Below are positions 1 through 8,800 of a stretch of DNA of 64,000 nt, piece after piece. Origin of the DNA: an uncultured Aquimarina sp. (GTDB lineage Bacteria; Bacteroidota; Bacteroidia; Flavobacteriales; Flavobacteriaceae); assembly GCA_947498455.1 (NCBI GenBank), contig CANMKK010000002.1, positions 124,001 to 188,000 on the forward strand. Direction: 5' to 3'. A model generated the notes under the pieces. The model was not told where the DNA came from. It did not search any database and saw only the letters and a program-made list of their open reading frames with translations. The position numbers were made by a program, and so were the translations under genes. Each line of letters opens with the position of its first letter. Within the stretch, counting starts at the first letter, position 1.

Positions 1-413
1 GTTTTAGTAAGGTTGTCTCGATAATTCTTTTCTAAATTATCTTCTATATGATCAATGATTTCTTCAGTGGTAAGGTTTTTATTAGAAATAAATACACTTT
101 TTAACTCGATTGCTTTTGGTTTTATGTAAATGATGCTATCCGTAATACTTTGCAGTGAAATGCCTACTTTTTCGTATCCCATAGAAGAAATATATATGGA
201 ATCTGTTTCTGATGTGATTCTATCAAGTGCGATACTAAAATCTCCTTCTTCATTCGTTACAACACCCTGATGTTCTCCTATCTGTACAGTAGCATAGGGG
301 ATGGGATTGTTTGTTTTTTCATCCACCACCTTAGAACGAATCGTTTGGGCTATAATGGGTATTGATGACATCAATATCCATATAGGGAGTATTAAAACTT
401 TAAAGACATTCAT
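1..413 (-). CDS. Secreted protein with carboxypeptidase-regulatory-like domain (partial, N-terminal part)
   Basis: The window holds only the first ~137 codons; the gene continues past base 1. It starts at ATG 413 and begins with a signal peptide (MNVFKVLILPIWILMSS...) ending near an Ala-Gln. A CarboxypepD_reg-like beta-sandwich follows (SKVVDEKTNNPIPYATVQIG, then a GDFSI strand and YISSMGYEKVGI). It is a close paralogue of the protein at 1396-2901: both share SSMGYEKVGI, ITDSIIYI and AIELK.VFISNKNLT. Proteins of this kind are exported, often surface-associated, in Bacteroidetes. The exact role is unknown. Confidence 0.8.
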   Translation of the reverse strand, partial: MNVFKVLILPIWILMSSIPIIAQTIRSKVVDEKTNNPIPYATVQIGEHQGVVTNEEGDFSIALDRITSETDSIYISSMGYEKVGISLQSITDSIIYIKPKAIELKSVFISNKNLTTEEIIDHIEDNLEKNYRDNLTK

Positions 414-481
414 GTTTTTTAGCATTATACTAGTCTTTATACATAACATACTACTACAAGTATACTAATTAGCTACTAATT

Positions 482-1033
482 TTATACCGTATTCTTAGAT
501 TTTAATAAAGAATACATTGTTATATCATAAAAATTATTATCCCATCGCATCCAGTGTCTTAAAACTCCTTCTTTTCTAAATTGTAATTTGGTGAGTAGTT
601 TTTCAGAGTTTATATTTCCGTGCATTATTTCTGCTTCTATTCTATGTAGATCGAATTGATTAAATCCATAATGTAGTATAAGCTGTAGTGCTTCAGTCAT
701 GATTCCTTTTCCCCAATATTTAGGTTGCAAATCATAACCAATTCTGCCTTTATGTCCAGTAATTATTTTATTATAGCCTAAAGTTCCAATTATTTTTGTT
801 TGGTTTTTTAAATTTATACCCCAACGAATTCCAATAGTATCTTGGAAACGTCTTTGATAAAATTTGATCTCTTTTTTGGCCTCTGTTTTATTTTTTAAAG
901 GAATTATATCCACATATTTTGTGACCTCTTGGTCGCTATATAATTCAAATATACTTTCTAGGTGAGTTTCATTGATTTCAACTAAATCAAATCTATTCCC
1001 TTTTAAAACGGGAAAGCTTTTTAGGTTTATCAT
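482..1033 (-). CDS. GNAT N-acetyltransferase, RimJ/RimL type
   Basis: This 183-aa protein belongs to the RimJ/RimL-like branch of the GNAT family, which moves an acetyl group from acetyl-CoA to an amine. Around residues 98-115 it has GYDLQPKYWGKGIMTEAL, which is the acetyl-CoA pyrophosphate loop (Q/R-x-x-G-x-G/A type). The typical LHRIEAEIMHGNINSEKLLTKLQF segment comes next. The substrate cannot be read from the sequence. The gene lies between two paralogous regulatory-domain genes on the same strand, 69 bp from the partial one. Confidence 0.85.
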   Translation of the reverse strand: MINLKSFPVLKGNRFDLVEINETHLESIFELYSDQEVTKYVDIIPLKNKTEAKKEIKFYQRRFQDTIGIRWGINLKNQTKIIGTLGYNKIITGHKGRIGYDLQPKYWGKGIMTEALQLILHYGFNQFDLHRIEAEIMHGNINSEKLLTKLQFRKEGVLRHWMRWDNNFYDITMYSLLKSKNTV

Positions 1034-1053
1034 TTTAAGTTTATATTAGTTTT

Positions 1054-1135
1054 ATACGATTTACGCATAAAACTTTCGCATATAGTGCAAGATAATTCAA
1101 ACTCTTTATACGAACTTCTTATCCATAAATCGTAT
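1054..1135. repeat. Shortened copy (D) of the ATACGATTTA long-hairpin element
   Basis: This 82-bp element starts ATACGATTTACGCATAAAAC and ends ATCCATAAATCGTAT, so both ends read ATACGATTTA inward. Against the 161-bp copy at 43536-43696 it keeps both terminal ~35 bp and lacks about 80 bp of the middle. A further end-only remnant (CTTATCCGTAAATTGTAT) lies at 1205-1222. Together with the 1229-1304 repeat it fills the 362-bp gap between genes, where I see no coding sequence. Confidence 0.75.
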
Positions 1136-1228
1136 TAATCCCTTATTGAGGGTTAATGAATAAAAATTTCGAGAAAAAATCTTTGCAATTATTTTTGCGA
1201 AATTCTTATCCGTAAATTGTATGATTTT

Positions 1229-1304
1229 CCAAGACTTGTCTTGAAAAGAAAATGATGATTTCGGAAGCTTATCTTGTGAGCTTGCTCCGAGGTTGTTGAT
1301 TGAT
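1229..1304. repeat. Dispersed ~75-bp intergenic repeat, copy 1
   Basis: About 80% identical to 4985-5059. Shared blocks include GACTTG.CTTGAAA, TTTCGGAAG, GAGCTTGCT and GGTTGTTGATT. The GGAAGC...GCTTGCTCC part could form a small hairpin. It is non-coding and its function is unknown. Confidence 0.65.
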
Positions 1305-1395
1305 GATTAACGCAAAGACAAATAGTATTAAAAAATAATCATTAAGAAAAATGATGACAGATATTTGTATTCTAAATGGAGTATACTAAAAAAAA

Positions 1396-2901
1396 TTAGC
1401 TTTCCTCTTCTTCCGATGTAAACTGTTTTATTGCTGTATTTGGTTCAATAATATTATATCCTTTCCAAAACTCCGGATCATATTTAGAGAGGTATTGCGG
1501 TTTTATAGTTTTATTTTCTTTACTGTTATCATATTCGGTTTCTGTAAGCGGTTGAGAATCAAAGACCACTATTTCGTTTTTGGTAACCTGAATTGCGCCA
1601 ATATCCAAATCCAGAGATAATTCATTTTGTTTACGTCTTCCTTTTACGAATTTATTTTTTTCAATAATTTTTAGAGGTCGTTTGAGACCAAAAAGGTTAC
1701 CTCGTGTCTTTTCCATATATCTAAGACTGTATTTACCATCTATTCCCTTCGTAAAAATTGTTTTTCCTTTGTAGAGATAATCTTTATAACTAATCCCTAA
1801 TAATTTAATGCTTTTTAGGTTTTTAATATTTTCATAATCAGCTCTAATAATGGCAAAATCTTCTGTGTTTACGTATATGGTTCCTTTGTAATCAGCTCCT
1901 CCTTTTGGCGTAAAATTGATGATATATACACTATTATCATCAATAGTCGAGTAGTCTATTAATTCAAAATTATACCTGTTTGATTTTTCAATAAAATTTA
2001 GTTTAACATCTTCCATAAAAAACATACCACAGAAAAGATCTTGTAATCTAGATTTTCGGCTTTTAAGAAAATAACTTTCTTCTTTTTTATTTGATGTATC
2101 CATCCCATCTTTTACGGCTGCAACTTCTTCATCATTTTCAAAAATAGAATCCATTTGTACTTTAGTACTCAATATCCAACCAGATTTGATCTTTAAATAA
2201 GAGTTAGGCTTTACATTTTTTTTCAGGATACTCTCTACTTTTTCCGATAAGGCATCCATAGACCCATCATTACTTTTATCATATAATTCGGCTCCTTTTA
2301 TGATATTAAGTTTTTGTTTTTCGAAATTGCCATATAAATCGCACAGCGTTTCTGTATAATAAGCAGATTTCTTAGGGATAATAGAAATGACACTATCAAT
2401 GAATTTTTTATTAAATTCCTCGATCGTTGATTTTTTAAATTCGATATCAAATTTATTAAAGTCACTAAAATCTGATTGTCTGAAAAAAAGTTTTTTATGA
2501 GAAAGGTCTTTGCTATAGTTTTGATCTAGCTTTCCCTCTACATTATCCATGATTTCATCGATAGTAAGATTTTTGTTAGAAATAAATACTCCTTTTAGTT
2601 CAATAGCTTTAGGAGCGATATAGATGATGCTGTCGGTGATGTTATTTAGAGCTATTCCAACCTTTTCATAGCCCATAGAAGATATATATACAGAATCTGA
2701 TTTAGATAATTGTTCATCTATTGTAAAACTAAACCTCCCTTGCTCATTTGTTATAATTCCATTATGCTCTGATAATTGTATGGTAGCATAAGGTATGGGC
2801 TCATTTGTGTTTTTATCAACTACCTTGGAGGATATGGTTTGGGCTTGTAATAATGAGATGAATGAAAAAAGAAAGGGTATAATGAATGTATGATATCTCA
2901 T
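1396..2901 (-). CDS. Secreted carboxypeptidase-regulatory-like domain protein
   Basis: The 501-aa protein has a signal peptide (MRYHTFIIPFLFSFISLLQA|Q). A CarboxypepD_reg-like domain follows at ~21-105 (SKVVDKNTNEPIPYATIQLS, GRFSFTI, YISSMGYEKV), then a long, mostly hydrophilic region with no catalytic motif I recognise. The beta-sandwich fold is typical of Bacteroidetes surface and TonB-linked proteins, and here it sits alone at the N-terminus with no receptor plug or barrel visible. It is paralogous to the truncated protein at 1-413. Probably periplasmic or outer-membrane associated (inference). Confidence 0.8.
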   Translation of the reverse strand: MRYHTFIIPFLFSFISLLQAQTISSKVVDKNTNEPIPYATIQLSEHNGIITNEQGRFSFTIDEQLSKSDSVYISSMGYEKVGIALNNITDSIIYIAPKAIELKGVFISNKNLTIDEIMDNVEGKLDQNYSKDLSHKKLFFRQSDFSDFNKFDIEFKKSTIEEFNKKFIDSVISIIPKKSAYYTETLCDLYGNFEKQKLNIIKGAELYDKSNDGSMDALSEKVESILKKNVKPNSYLKIKSGWILSTKVQMDSIFENDEEVAAVKDGMDTSNKKEESYFLKSRKSRLQDLFCGMFFMEDVKLNFIEKSNRYNFELIDYSTIDDNSVYIINFTPKGGADYKGTIYVNTEDFAIIRADYENIKNLKSIKLLGISYKDYLYKGKTIFTKGIDGKYSLRYMEKTRGNLFGLKRPLKIIEKNKFVKGRRKQNELSLDLDIGAIQVTKNEIVVFDSQPLTETEYDNSKENKTIKPQYLSKYDPEFWKGYNIIEPNTAIKQFTSEEEES

Positions 2902-3087
2902 AATTAATTTGATTGATGATTAACTTCTACTCTTATAGACATTGTTTTATAGGATAAGGTTGCTTATCTGAATGATTATTATTCAGAAGACGAGGATTAG
3001 AGGTCGTTTGTTACAAATAATGGAACATTTTTATGCCATACTATCCCTAAAATTATGCCAAAGTAATGTTTGTTGGATTGGATTTAT

Positions 3088-3858
3088 TTATTTTTTAAAG
3101 CCAGTCGTAAATAAATTTCGTGCTCCTTTAATACCACATTTTTGATATTTATGATACGATTGGGCAGCTCTTTCGTCTATTTGTTTCCCGGTTTCATTAT
3201 GTATCCACCCATCTATGGCAGCTTTTAATGTATATGCCTCTGGAGCCATTAAATGTGTTGTCCATAGGATAGGGTTTGCATTAGCTTTTTTGATTTCTGG
3301 AGAGAAATAGAGTCTACTATAGCAAGCTAATATGATAACGTCCCTCTTTTTTGAAGGAGTCTTATTATAGGTTATATCCACTTCAAAATCCATCAACCCA
3401 TCATGGCCTACATATGCTAATAAATCCGCAGCACCTCCAAAAGATAATTCTTTACTACCTGTATTGATTTTTATTGGGTTTTGAGTATTAGAAGCTTTTA
3501 AAAAGTCCTCAATACATGATTTGATTTGTTCACCATCATATGCATCTGCCAGTAAATAAACTTCTTTGGTAGCATGTTTAAACACTATTCTGTCTAAAAT
3601 ATAAGGATTGGAAGATTTTAGTTGTTTTACTACTTTCCAATCTTTTGTTTTTAATCTAAAATATGATTTCACCCCATATCCTGCTCCCCAATATAAATTG
3701 AGTTTGGGGTCTTTTCCATTTCCAATTTTTTCTGGGACAGGAACTATTCCTTGAAATTTGTTATCACATAGAGCTACGAAAACATGGATTGTTTTTAGTC
3801 GTGAATAACTGGTAATTGATACTAAGAATACTATTAGGAAGAGGATGTTTTTTTTCAT
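3088..3858 (-). CDS. Secreted protein with clan-CD-like His/Cys pair (putative caspase-fold protein)
   Basis: The 256-aa protein has a signal peptide (MKKNILFLIVFLVSITSYS). I do not recognise a named family. Two features resemble clan CD (caspase/gingipain-fold) peptidases: a hydrophobic strand ending in YVGHDGLMDF (His152-Asp-Gly), and ~25 residues later a second strand DVIILACYS with Cys179 after Ala. An earlier strand (VYLLADAYDGEQIKSCIEDF) fits the Rossmann-like core. Cysteine peptidase activity is inference. The gene begins at the base next to the stop codon of the dehydrogenase gene 3859-4818, so the two are probably co-transcribed. Confidence 0.6.
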   Translation of the reverse strand: MKKNILFLIVFLVSITSYSRLKTIHVFVALCDNKFQGIVPVPEKIGNGKDPKLNLYWGAGYGVKSYFRLKTKDWKVVKQLKSSNPYILDRIVFKHATKEVYLLADAYDGEQIKSCIEDFLKASNTQNPIKINTGSKELSFGGAADLLAYVGHDGLMDFEVDITYNKTPSKKRDVIILACYSRLYFSPEIKKANANPILWTTHLMAPEAYTLKAAIDGWIHNETGKQIDERAAQSYHKYQKCGIKGARNLFTTGFKK

Positions 3859-4818
3859 CTATATGGTAATGATTACGTTTCCGATCTTTTTTTCTGAGAG
3901 AACATATTCATAAGCTTCAGGAATAGTATCTAATGAATATTCTCTATCGATTAATGGAGTGAATGTATTTTTAGTTAATAAGTTGGATATATAGGGCATT
4001 GTTTGTTTAATACGAAATGGTTTTGGAAATATTACTTTTTTATTACTAATAATAGGGGTTGTTAAGGCAAAAAAAATATTTTGCGCAAAAGAACCAACTT
4101 CCGAAGATATATAAATACCATTGTGTGTGAGTAGAGGCTTGCATTTTCTAAAGGTACTTTTGCCCACAGCATCAAATATAAAATCATACTTTTCCTGATC
4201 TTTAGTGAAATCTTCTGTAGTGTAATCATATATTTTATCCGCTCCTAGAGATTTAATGAGTTCAATATTTTCTTTATGACAAGTTGCAGTTATTGTTACA
4301 TTAAATTGTTTGACAAACTGTAATAAAGAAGAACCAATAGCTCCAGTAGCTCCATTAATAAGAATTTTTTGCCCAGGTTTAATAACTACTTTATGGATAA
4401 AAGTGTATGCATAATGAGCTCCTTCAATACTTGCGGCGGCTTTTTTATAATCAATATTCTCTGGTATGGGTAATATGTTTCCATCTTTGGATACGATAAT
4501 GTACTCTGCTTGAGAACTAGCACCCATATCATCGAATCCGAATAGTTTATCTCCAATATTAAATCGTTTTACATCGCTTCCTTTTGCAATAACGCTACCA
4601 GCAAAGTCAGTACCTAAAATTGTTTTTCGGGGTTTCAAAAAACCTAAAACAAATCTCATAATAAATGGTTTGGCCGTTAGATTGGCACAATCCGTCCTAT
4701 TCACAGTGGTAGCATGAACTTTAAGTAAGATTTCATCTTTATTAGGTGTTGGGATATCACTTTCCATAATTTTAATGGTGTCAGGAGAACCATATTTAAG
4801 ACGAATAGCGGCTTTCAT
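3859..4818 (-). CDS. NAD(P)-dependent alcohol dehydrogenase / quinone-reductase-like (MDR family)
   Basis: This 319-aa protein is a medium-chain dehydrogenase/reductase of the zinc-independent quinone-oxidoreductase branch. It has the GroES-like N-terminal half (GDKLFGFDDMGASSQAEYI) and a Rossmann half with the nucleotide-binding ILINGATGAIGSSLLQF (~residues 155-170). The GHE catalytic-zinc motif and the structural-zinc cysteines are absent, so it is expected to reduce quinones or enones with NAD(P)H. It is the first gene of a pair with 3088-3858, with no bases between them. Confidence 0.85.
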   Translation of the reverse strand: MKAAIRLKYGSPDTIKIMESDIPTPNKDEILLKVHATTVNRTDCANLTAKPFIMRFVLGFLKPRKTILGTDFAGSVIAKGSDVKRFNIGDKLFGFDDMGASSQAEYIIVSKDGNILPIPENIDYKKAAASIEGAHYAYTFIHKVVIKPGQKILINGATGAIGSSLLQFVKQFNVTITATCHKENIELIKSLGADKIYDYTTEDFTKDQEKYDFIFDAVGKSTFRKCKPLLTHNGIYISSEVGSFAQNIFFALTTPIISNKKVIFPKPFRIKQTMPYISNLLTKNTFTPLIDREYSLDTIPEAYEYVLSEKKIGNVIITI

Positions 4819-4984
4819 TTTTTTTAGTTCTGTTGTAGGAAATAATATTTAAAAGCTAAGTTGGTAGTGTGTAATTTTGTTTTCAGTTAAAAATAAGTAT
4901 TTATTTTTACTTAGTAAACTTCAGTAGTGTGATTAACAGTTTTGTATATGTCTATAAACATCTCACATTTAATCCCTATTTACC

Positions 4985-5059
4985 CCATGACTTGCCTTGA
5001 AAGCAAAATGAAGGTTTCGGAAGTATGCCTCGCGAGCTTGCTACAAGGTTGTTGATTAA
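4985..5059. repeat. Dispersed ~75-bp intergenic repeat, copy 2
   Basis: Second copy of the repeat at 1229-1304, in the same orientation. It lies in the 357-bp gap between divergent genes (4818 minus, 5176 plus), which otherwise holds only the promoter at 5143. No coding potential was seen. Confidence 0.6.
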
Positions 5060-5142
5060 AACACATACTTATATAATAGACCATGATATAAAAACAGAAT
5101 AGTCCAGTAGTGTGTTACGAGATTATGGGAGCTACTAATATA

Positions 5143-5150
5143 TATCTTTG
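5143..5150 (+). promoter_or_regulatory. Bacteroidetes-type -7 promoter box
   Basis: TATCTTTG matches the TAnnTTTG -7 consensus of the Bacteroidetes primary sigma factor and lies 25 bp before the start codon at 5176. I see no clean TTG -33 box at the usual spacing, so the call rests on the -7 box alone. Confidence 0.45.
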
Positions 5151-5175
5151 CAGAATATCATAAAAATGGGAAATA

Positions 5176-5616
5176 ATGAATATTAGAAAATTAGAAGTAA
5201 CTGACCTTGATTCAGTTTCAATATTGTTTGATCAGTATAGAGTTTTTTATAGGAAAGAATCTGATATAGAAGGAGCAAAATCATTTTTGTCCGCAAGGTT
5301 ATCACAAAAAGATTCTGAGGTTTTTGTATGTGAGTATGAAGGTACACTTGTCGGATTCGTTCAGTTATATCCTCTGTTTTCTTCTACCAGAATGAAAAAA
5401 CTCTGGTTACTGAATGATCTGTTTGTAAACTCGGCGTATAGAGGTAAGGGAATATCTATAAAATTAATTGATAGAGCAAAAGAATTGGTTCGGGATACGG
5501 GTGCTTTTGGGATGTTTTTAGAAACAGAAAAATCAAATGATATAGGAAACAGCTTATACCCTCGTGCAGGTTTCGAATTAAATTCAAGTTCTAATTTTTA
5601 TGAATGGACTAAGTAG
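5176..5616 (+). CDS. GNAT family N-acetyltransferase
   Basis: This 146-aa single-domain GNAT protein has the acetyl-CoA-binding core LFVNSAYRGKGISIKLIDRA (~residues 85-104; R-G-x-G-I loop). It also has the characteristic SLYPRAGFEL near the C-terminus. The substrate is unknown; similar small GNATs acetylate amino acids, polyamines or antibiotics. It is a single-gene unit with its own promoter box upstream and a hairpin terminator downstream (5805-5843). Confidence 0.85.
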   Translation: MNIRKLEVTDLDSVSILFDQYRVFYRKESDIEGAKSFLSARLSQKDSEVFVCEYEGTLVGFVQLYPLFSSTRMKKLWLLNDLFVNSAYRGKGISIKLIDRAKELVRDTGAFGMFLETEKSNDIGNSLYPRAGFELNSSSNFYEWTK

Positions 5617-5660
5617 ATTTTAGTCATTTGTATTATTATAAAAGAATTCTGATGAGTAGT

Positions 5661-5677
5661 CTTATCCATAAATCGTA
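5661..5677. repeat. End-only remnant of the ATACGATTTA hairpin element
   Basis: CTTATCCATAAATCGTAT-type terminal sequence identical to the end of the full-length copies. The rest of the element is missing, so this is a decayed copy or an isolated end. Confidence 0.4.
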
Positions 5678-5804
5678 TAATACAATGACTAGGCTTTTTT
5701 CCATAAGTTATCTAAATAGATTTAATACAAATATATTCTTGAAAATTAGGATTTACACCACTCATATAGGGTAGTTTATAGAAGTCTATACATCTTTAGA
5801 AAAG

Positions 5805-5843
5805 AAAATCACGATAGAAACAGCGCATTCGTATCGTGATTTT
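5805..5843. terminator. Bidirectional hairpin terminator
   Basis: A perfect 12-bp inverted repeat (AAAATCACGATA / TATCGTGATTTT) with a 15-nt loop lies between the converging genes 5176-5616 (+) and 5888-9493 (-). The A-rich and T-rich ends give a run of U in either direction. A second short palindrome (ATCCTATTTT/AAAATAGGAT) follows at 5861-5881. Confidence 0.65.
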
Positions 5844-5887
5844 CGGAATTTAACTAACTAATCCTATTTTTAAAATAGGATGTACCA

Positions 5888-8800
5888 CTATGTTTTATCT
5901 TCTACTCTTCTTAGATTGTCGTTAGAGTTTCTATCGATTAGTTTATTATATGGATCAATACCTGCTTTTTCAGGTTTTTTATCTGTAATAATTGTAAAAA
6001 CATTTTCTCCTGGTTGCAGCCATTTTCTTTTTAGATAATAAGGATTTTTTAATGGTACCTCTTGATCATCTAAGATATCTTCTCCAAACAATCCAATTTC
6101 AATATAGTTTGTTTTCGTATCTGTACGTTTTTCTTTCCCTTTATCGTCATAGTAAATCTTTTTAGAATCTACAGTAAAAGTTGTTTCATAGGTTTCATTG
6201 TCCAGTTTTTTGGTGGTTGCTTTGGTAATTCTGTTTTCATATAAAACAATTTCTTTAAAACCATCCTCTACTGCATATTTTAGGGAATCAGGTGCTACAT
6301 TGTATAATACTTCATATAAATTCTCAGAGGTAGGATATACGCCTTTTTCATAGTTTTTATATTCATTGACAAAATCGCGCAAGGCAGCATTAATTTTTTC
6401 TTCTCCTATGATATCCTGTAATTCGTACATAATCATAGACCCTTTACGATACCAGATATGTTGACCAGTTTCTACATTGAGTAAAGAACGTTCTGGTTTA
6501 AAACTAAACGCCCTACCTCTTAGATAGGCATCAAGAGAATATTTAAGGAAATTCTTGATACCATTTTCTCCATATTCTTTTCTCATAGTCATTAGAGAAG
6601 AATACTCTGCTAAGGTTTCTGAAATAATATTAGCTCCGGATGTTTTACTTGGGGTTACCAAATGTCCCCACCACTGGTGTGCTACTTCATGTGCAGTAAC
6701 TCTAAATGCATAATTAAAATCCTCTGCTTTATCAAAATTAGCTGCGAAACCAAAGTCTTCTGAATACGGAATTGTAGTTACAAAGGATTGTGCAAATGTA
6801 GCATATGCAGGAAACTCGACAATACGGATTACAGAATTGGGATATTCATAGAAATTCTTAGAGCAATAGTCCAGAGCAACTTTGGTACCGTCGATAAAAT
6901 ATTTTAAGTTCTTTTTATGCTTAGGCGAATGATAAATCTCTATAGAAACTTCTTTGCCACTCGGTACGGTCCAACTTGATTTTTCTACATCATAGCGTGC
7001 CGAAACGACATTAAAAAATAAATCGGTTTGAGATTCTAATTTATAATTAAAATATGCCCTGTCATTTTCTTTCCATTCTTTTACTAATTTTCCGGGAGCT
7101 AGTGCAATCTGATCCGATGCAGTACTTACTACTGCTTCAAAATTAATATAGTTTGCATCTTCATTAAAGAGGTTTTTCTTTAAGGCAGTAGAGTCTGTAC
7201 GTGGAGGATACAGATAATCCAATTTTTCTAACCCGTATTTTTTGCGTATCCCATTATCCATTAGACTTCTATCAAAGTGAAACCTTGGGAAAATATCGTT
7301 GTTTAAAAAAGTACCGTTGTATAATACCTGAGTTTCCATTTGATTTGCAAAACCTTTAGTATCTGCGGATACTGAAATTGTAAGTTCGGCTCTTTCATTT
7401 GGTTGTAACGGTTGTGGTAGTTTATAAAAATACACTCTAAAGATAGAATCCGTAATAACAGGTTTTAATTCAGTACCATTGTAGATAATGTTTTCCAATT
7501 TCGTTTCAGAAATGGGATATTGAACTTCTAATAATAAAGTGTCAATTGCTGTTTTGTAGTTGTTAATTAGTTTAAACTCTCCTTTGGCTCTAACATTTCT
7601 TTCTTTAGGAAATACATCGATATAAGCTTTTAGATCTGTTACCTGAGGATGTGCCTGATTGATATATTTCGAATATTTCTTTTCTGCATCTGCTGTTACT
7701 TTATTATAATAATCCCCGTCTACAATTCTATTAAGCACTTTTAAGTTATAATAACTATAACCGGCGATTGATGCAAAAGCAATAACTGTTATAGTTAATG
7801 TAGCAATCATTTTACTATGTAGACGCCGTTTGGCAAAGGTTAATCTTTCTTTTGCCGTAGAGAAAAATCCACGTGTCCAGAATAGCTTACCAATAAGCAT
7901 AAGTATAGTGGTAAGTAGTATCCAGTAAAGATTCAGTGCAGTTGTACCTTTGAGATAATGTCCAAAGCCATTAAGATCACTAAGGAAAAATGGCGTAGAA
8001 TCACCAAAAATTACCATTGGATTATTGCTTTTAAACCCTAAAGACACTAATAAAGGAAGTCCGATATATAGTAGGATAACAATAAAATGGCCTGAGAATT
8101 TATTGTTAACCAGTACGTGGATAAAGAAAGCTAATAGTGTTGTAATCAAAAAATTAGGAAAAATCAACCCAAAATTATATATAATTGACATACCCAGATC
8201 ATAATTGAAATGCCCTTGGAATGTTTGAAATAAAACACCTATGACAATATTTGCAAAAGTCAATACGATAGAAATCCCTATTAGAGAAACAAGTTTAGAG
8301 AAATATAAACTACCATTACTTATGGGTAATGCATCATAGAAAACAAACGTTTTATTTTTACGTGTTCTATGGACTGCTTCTCCAGCGTATATTACCAAAA
8401 TGATAATAGAAAATAAAGAAAGACCACCGGCAATAATCTCGATCACAAATCGTGTTAACGGAAGATTAGGCGTTCCATAAGTGTCATTGTCCATATAAAG
8501 GCCAATAATGGACATTACGATACCAATTATAATTAAAATAATAAAAACAGTATCCTTAATAATCGATAGAAACTCAATCTTTGCTAGAGAAAATAAATTT
8601 TGTCTAGCCGTTTTATTGGTAAATACCTGTTGAATTGAAGTATAGTCAGAAGGAGTGTAAGTATCATTACTTACCTTTTTTGTTTTGCCTCCTGAAACAA
8701 GGAATTTTTTATAATCAAATTTTAAAAAAGTAATTATAAAAAGAAGAAATCCAATTCCTAGCCAGATCATTCTATTCAGTAAGAATTTACCGTGGACAGG

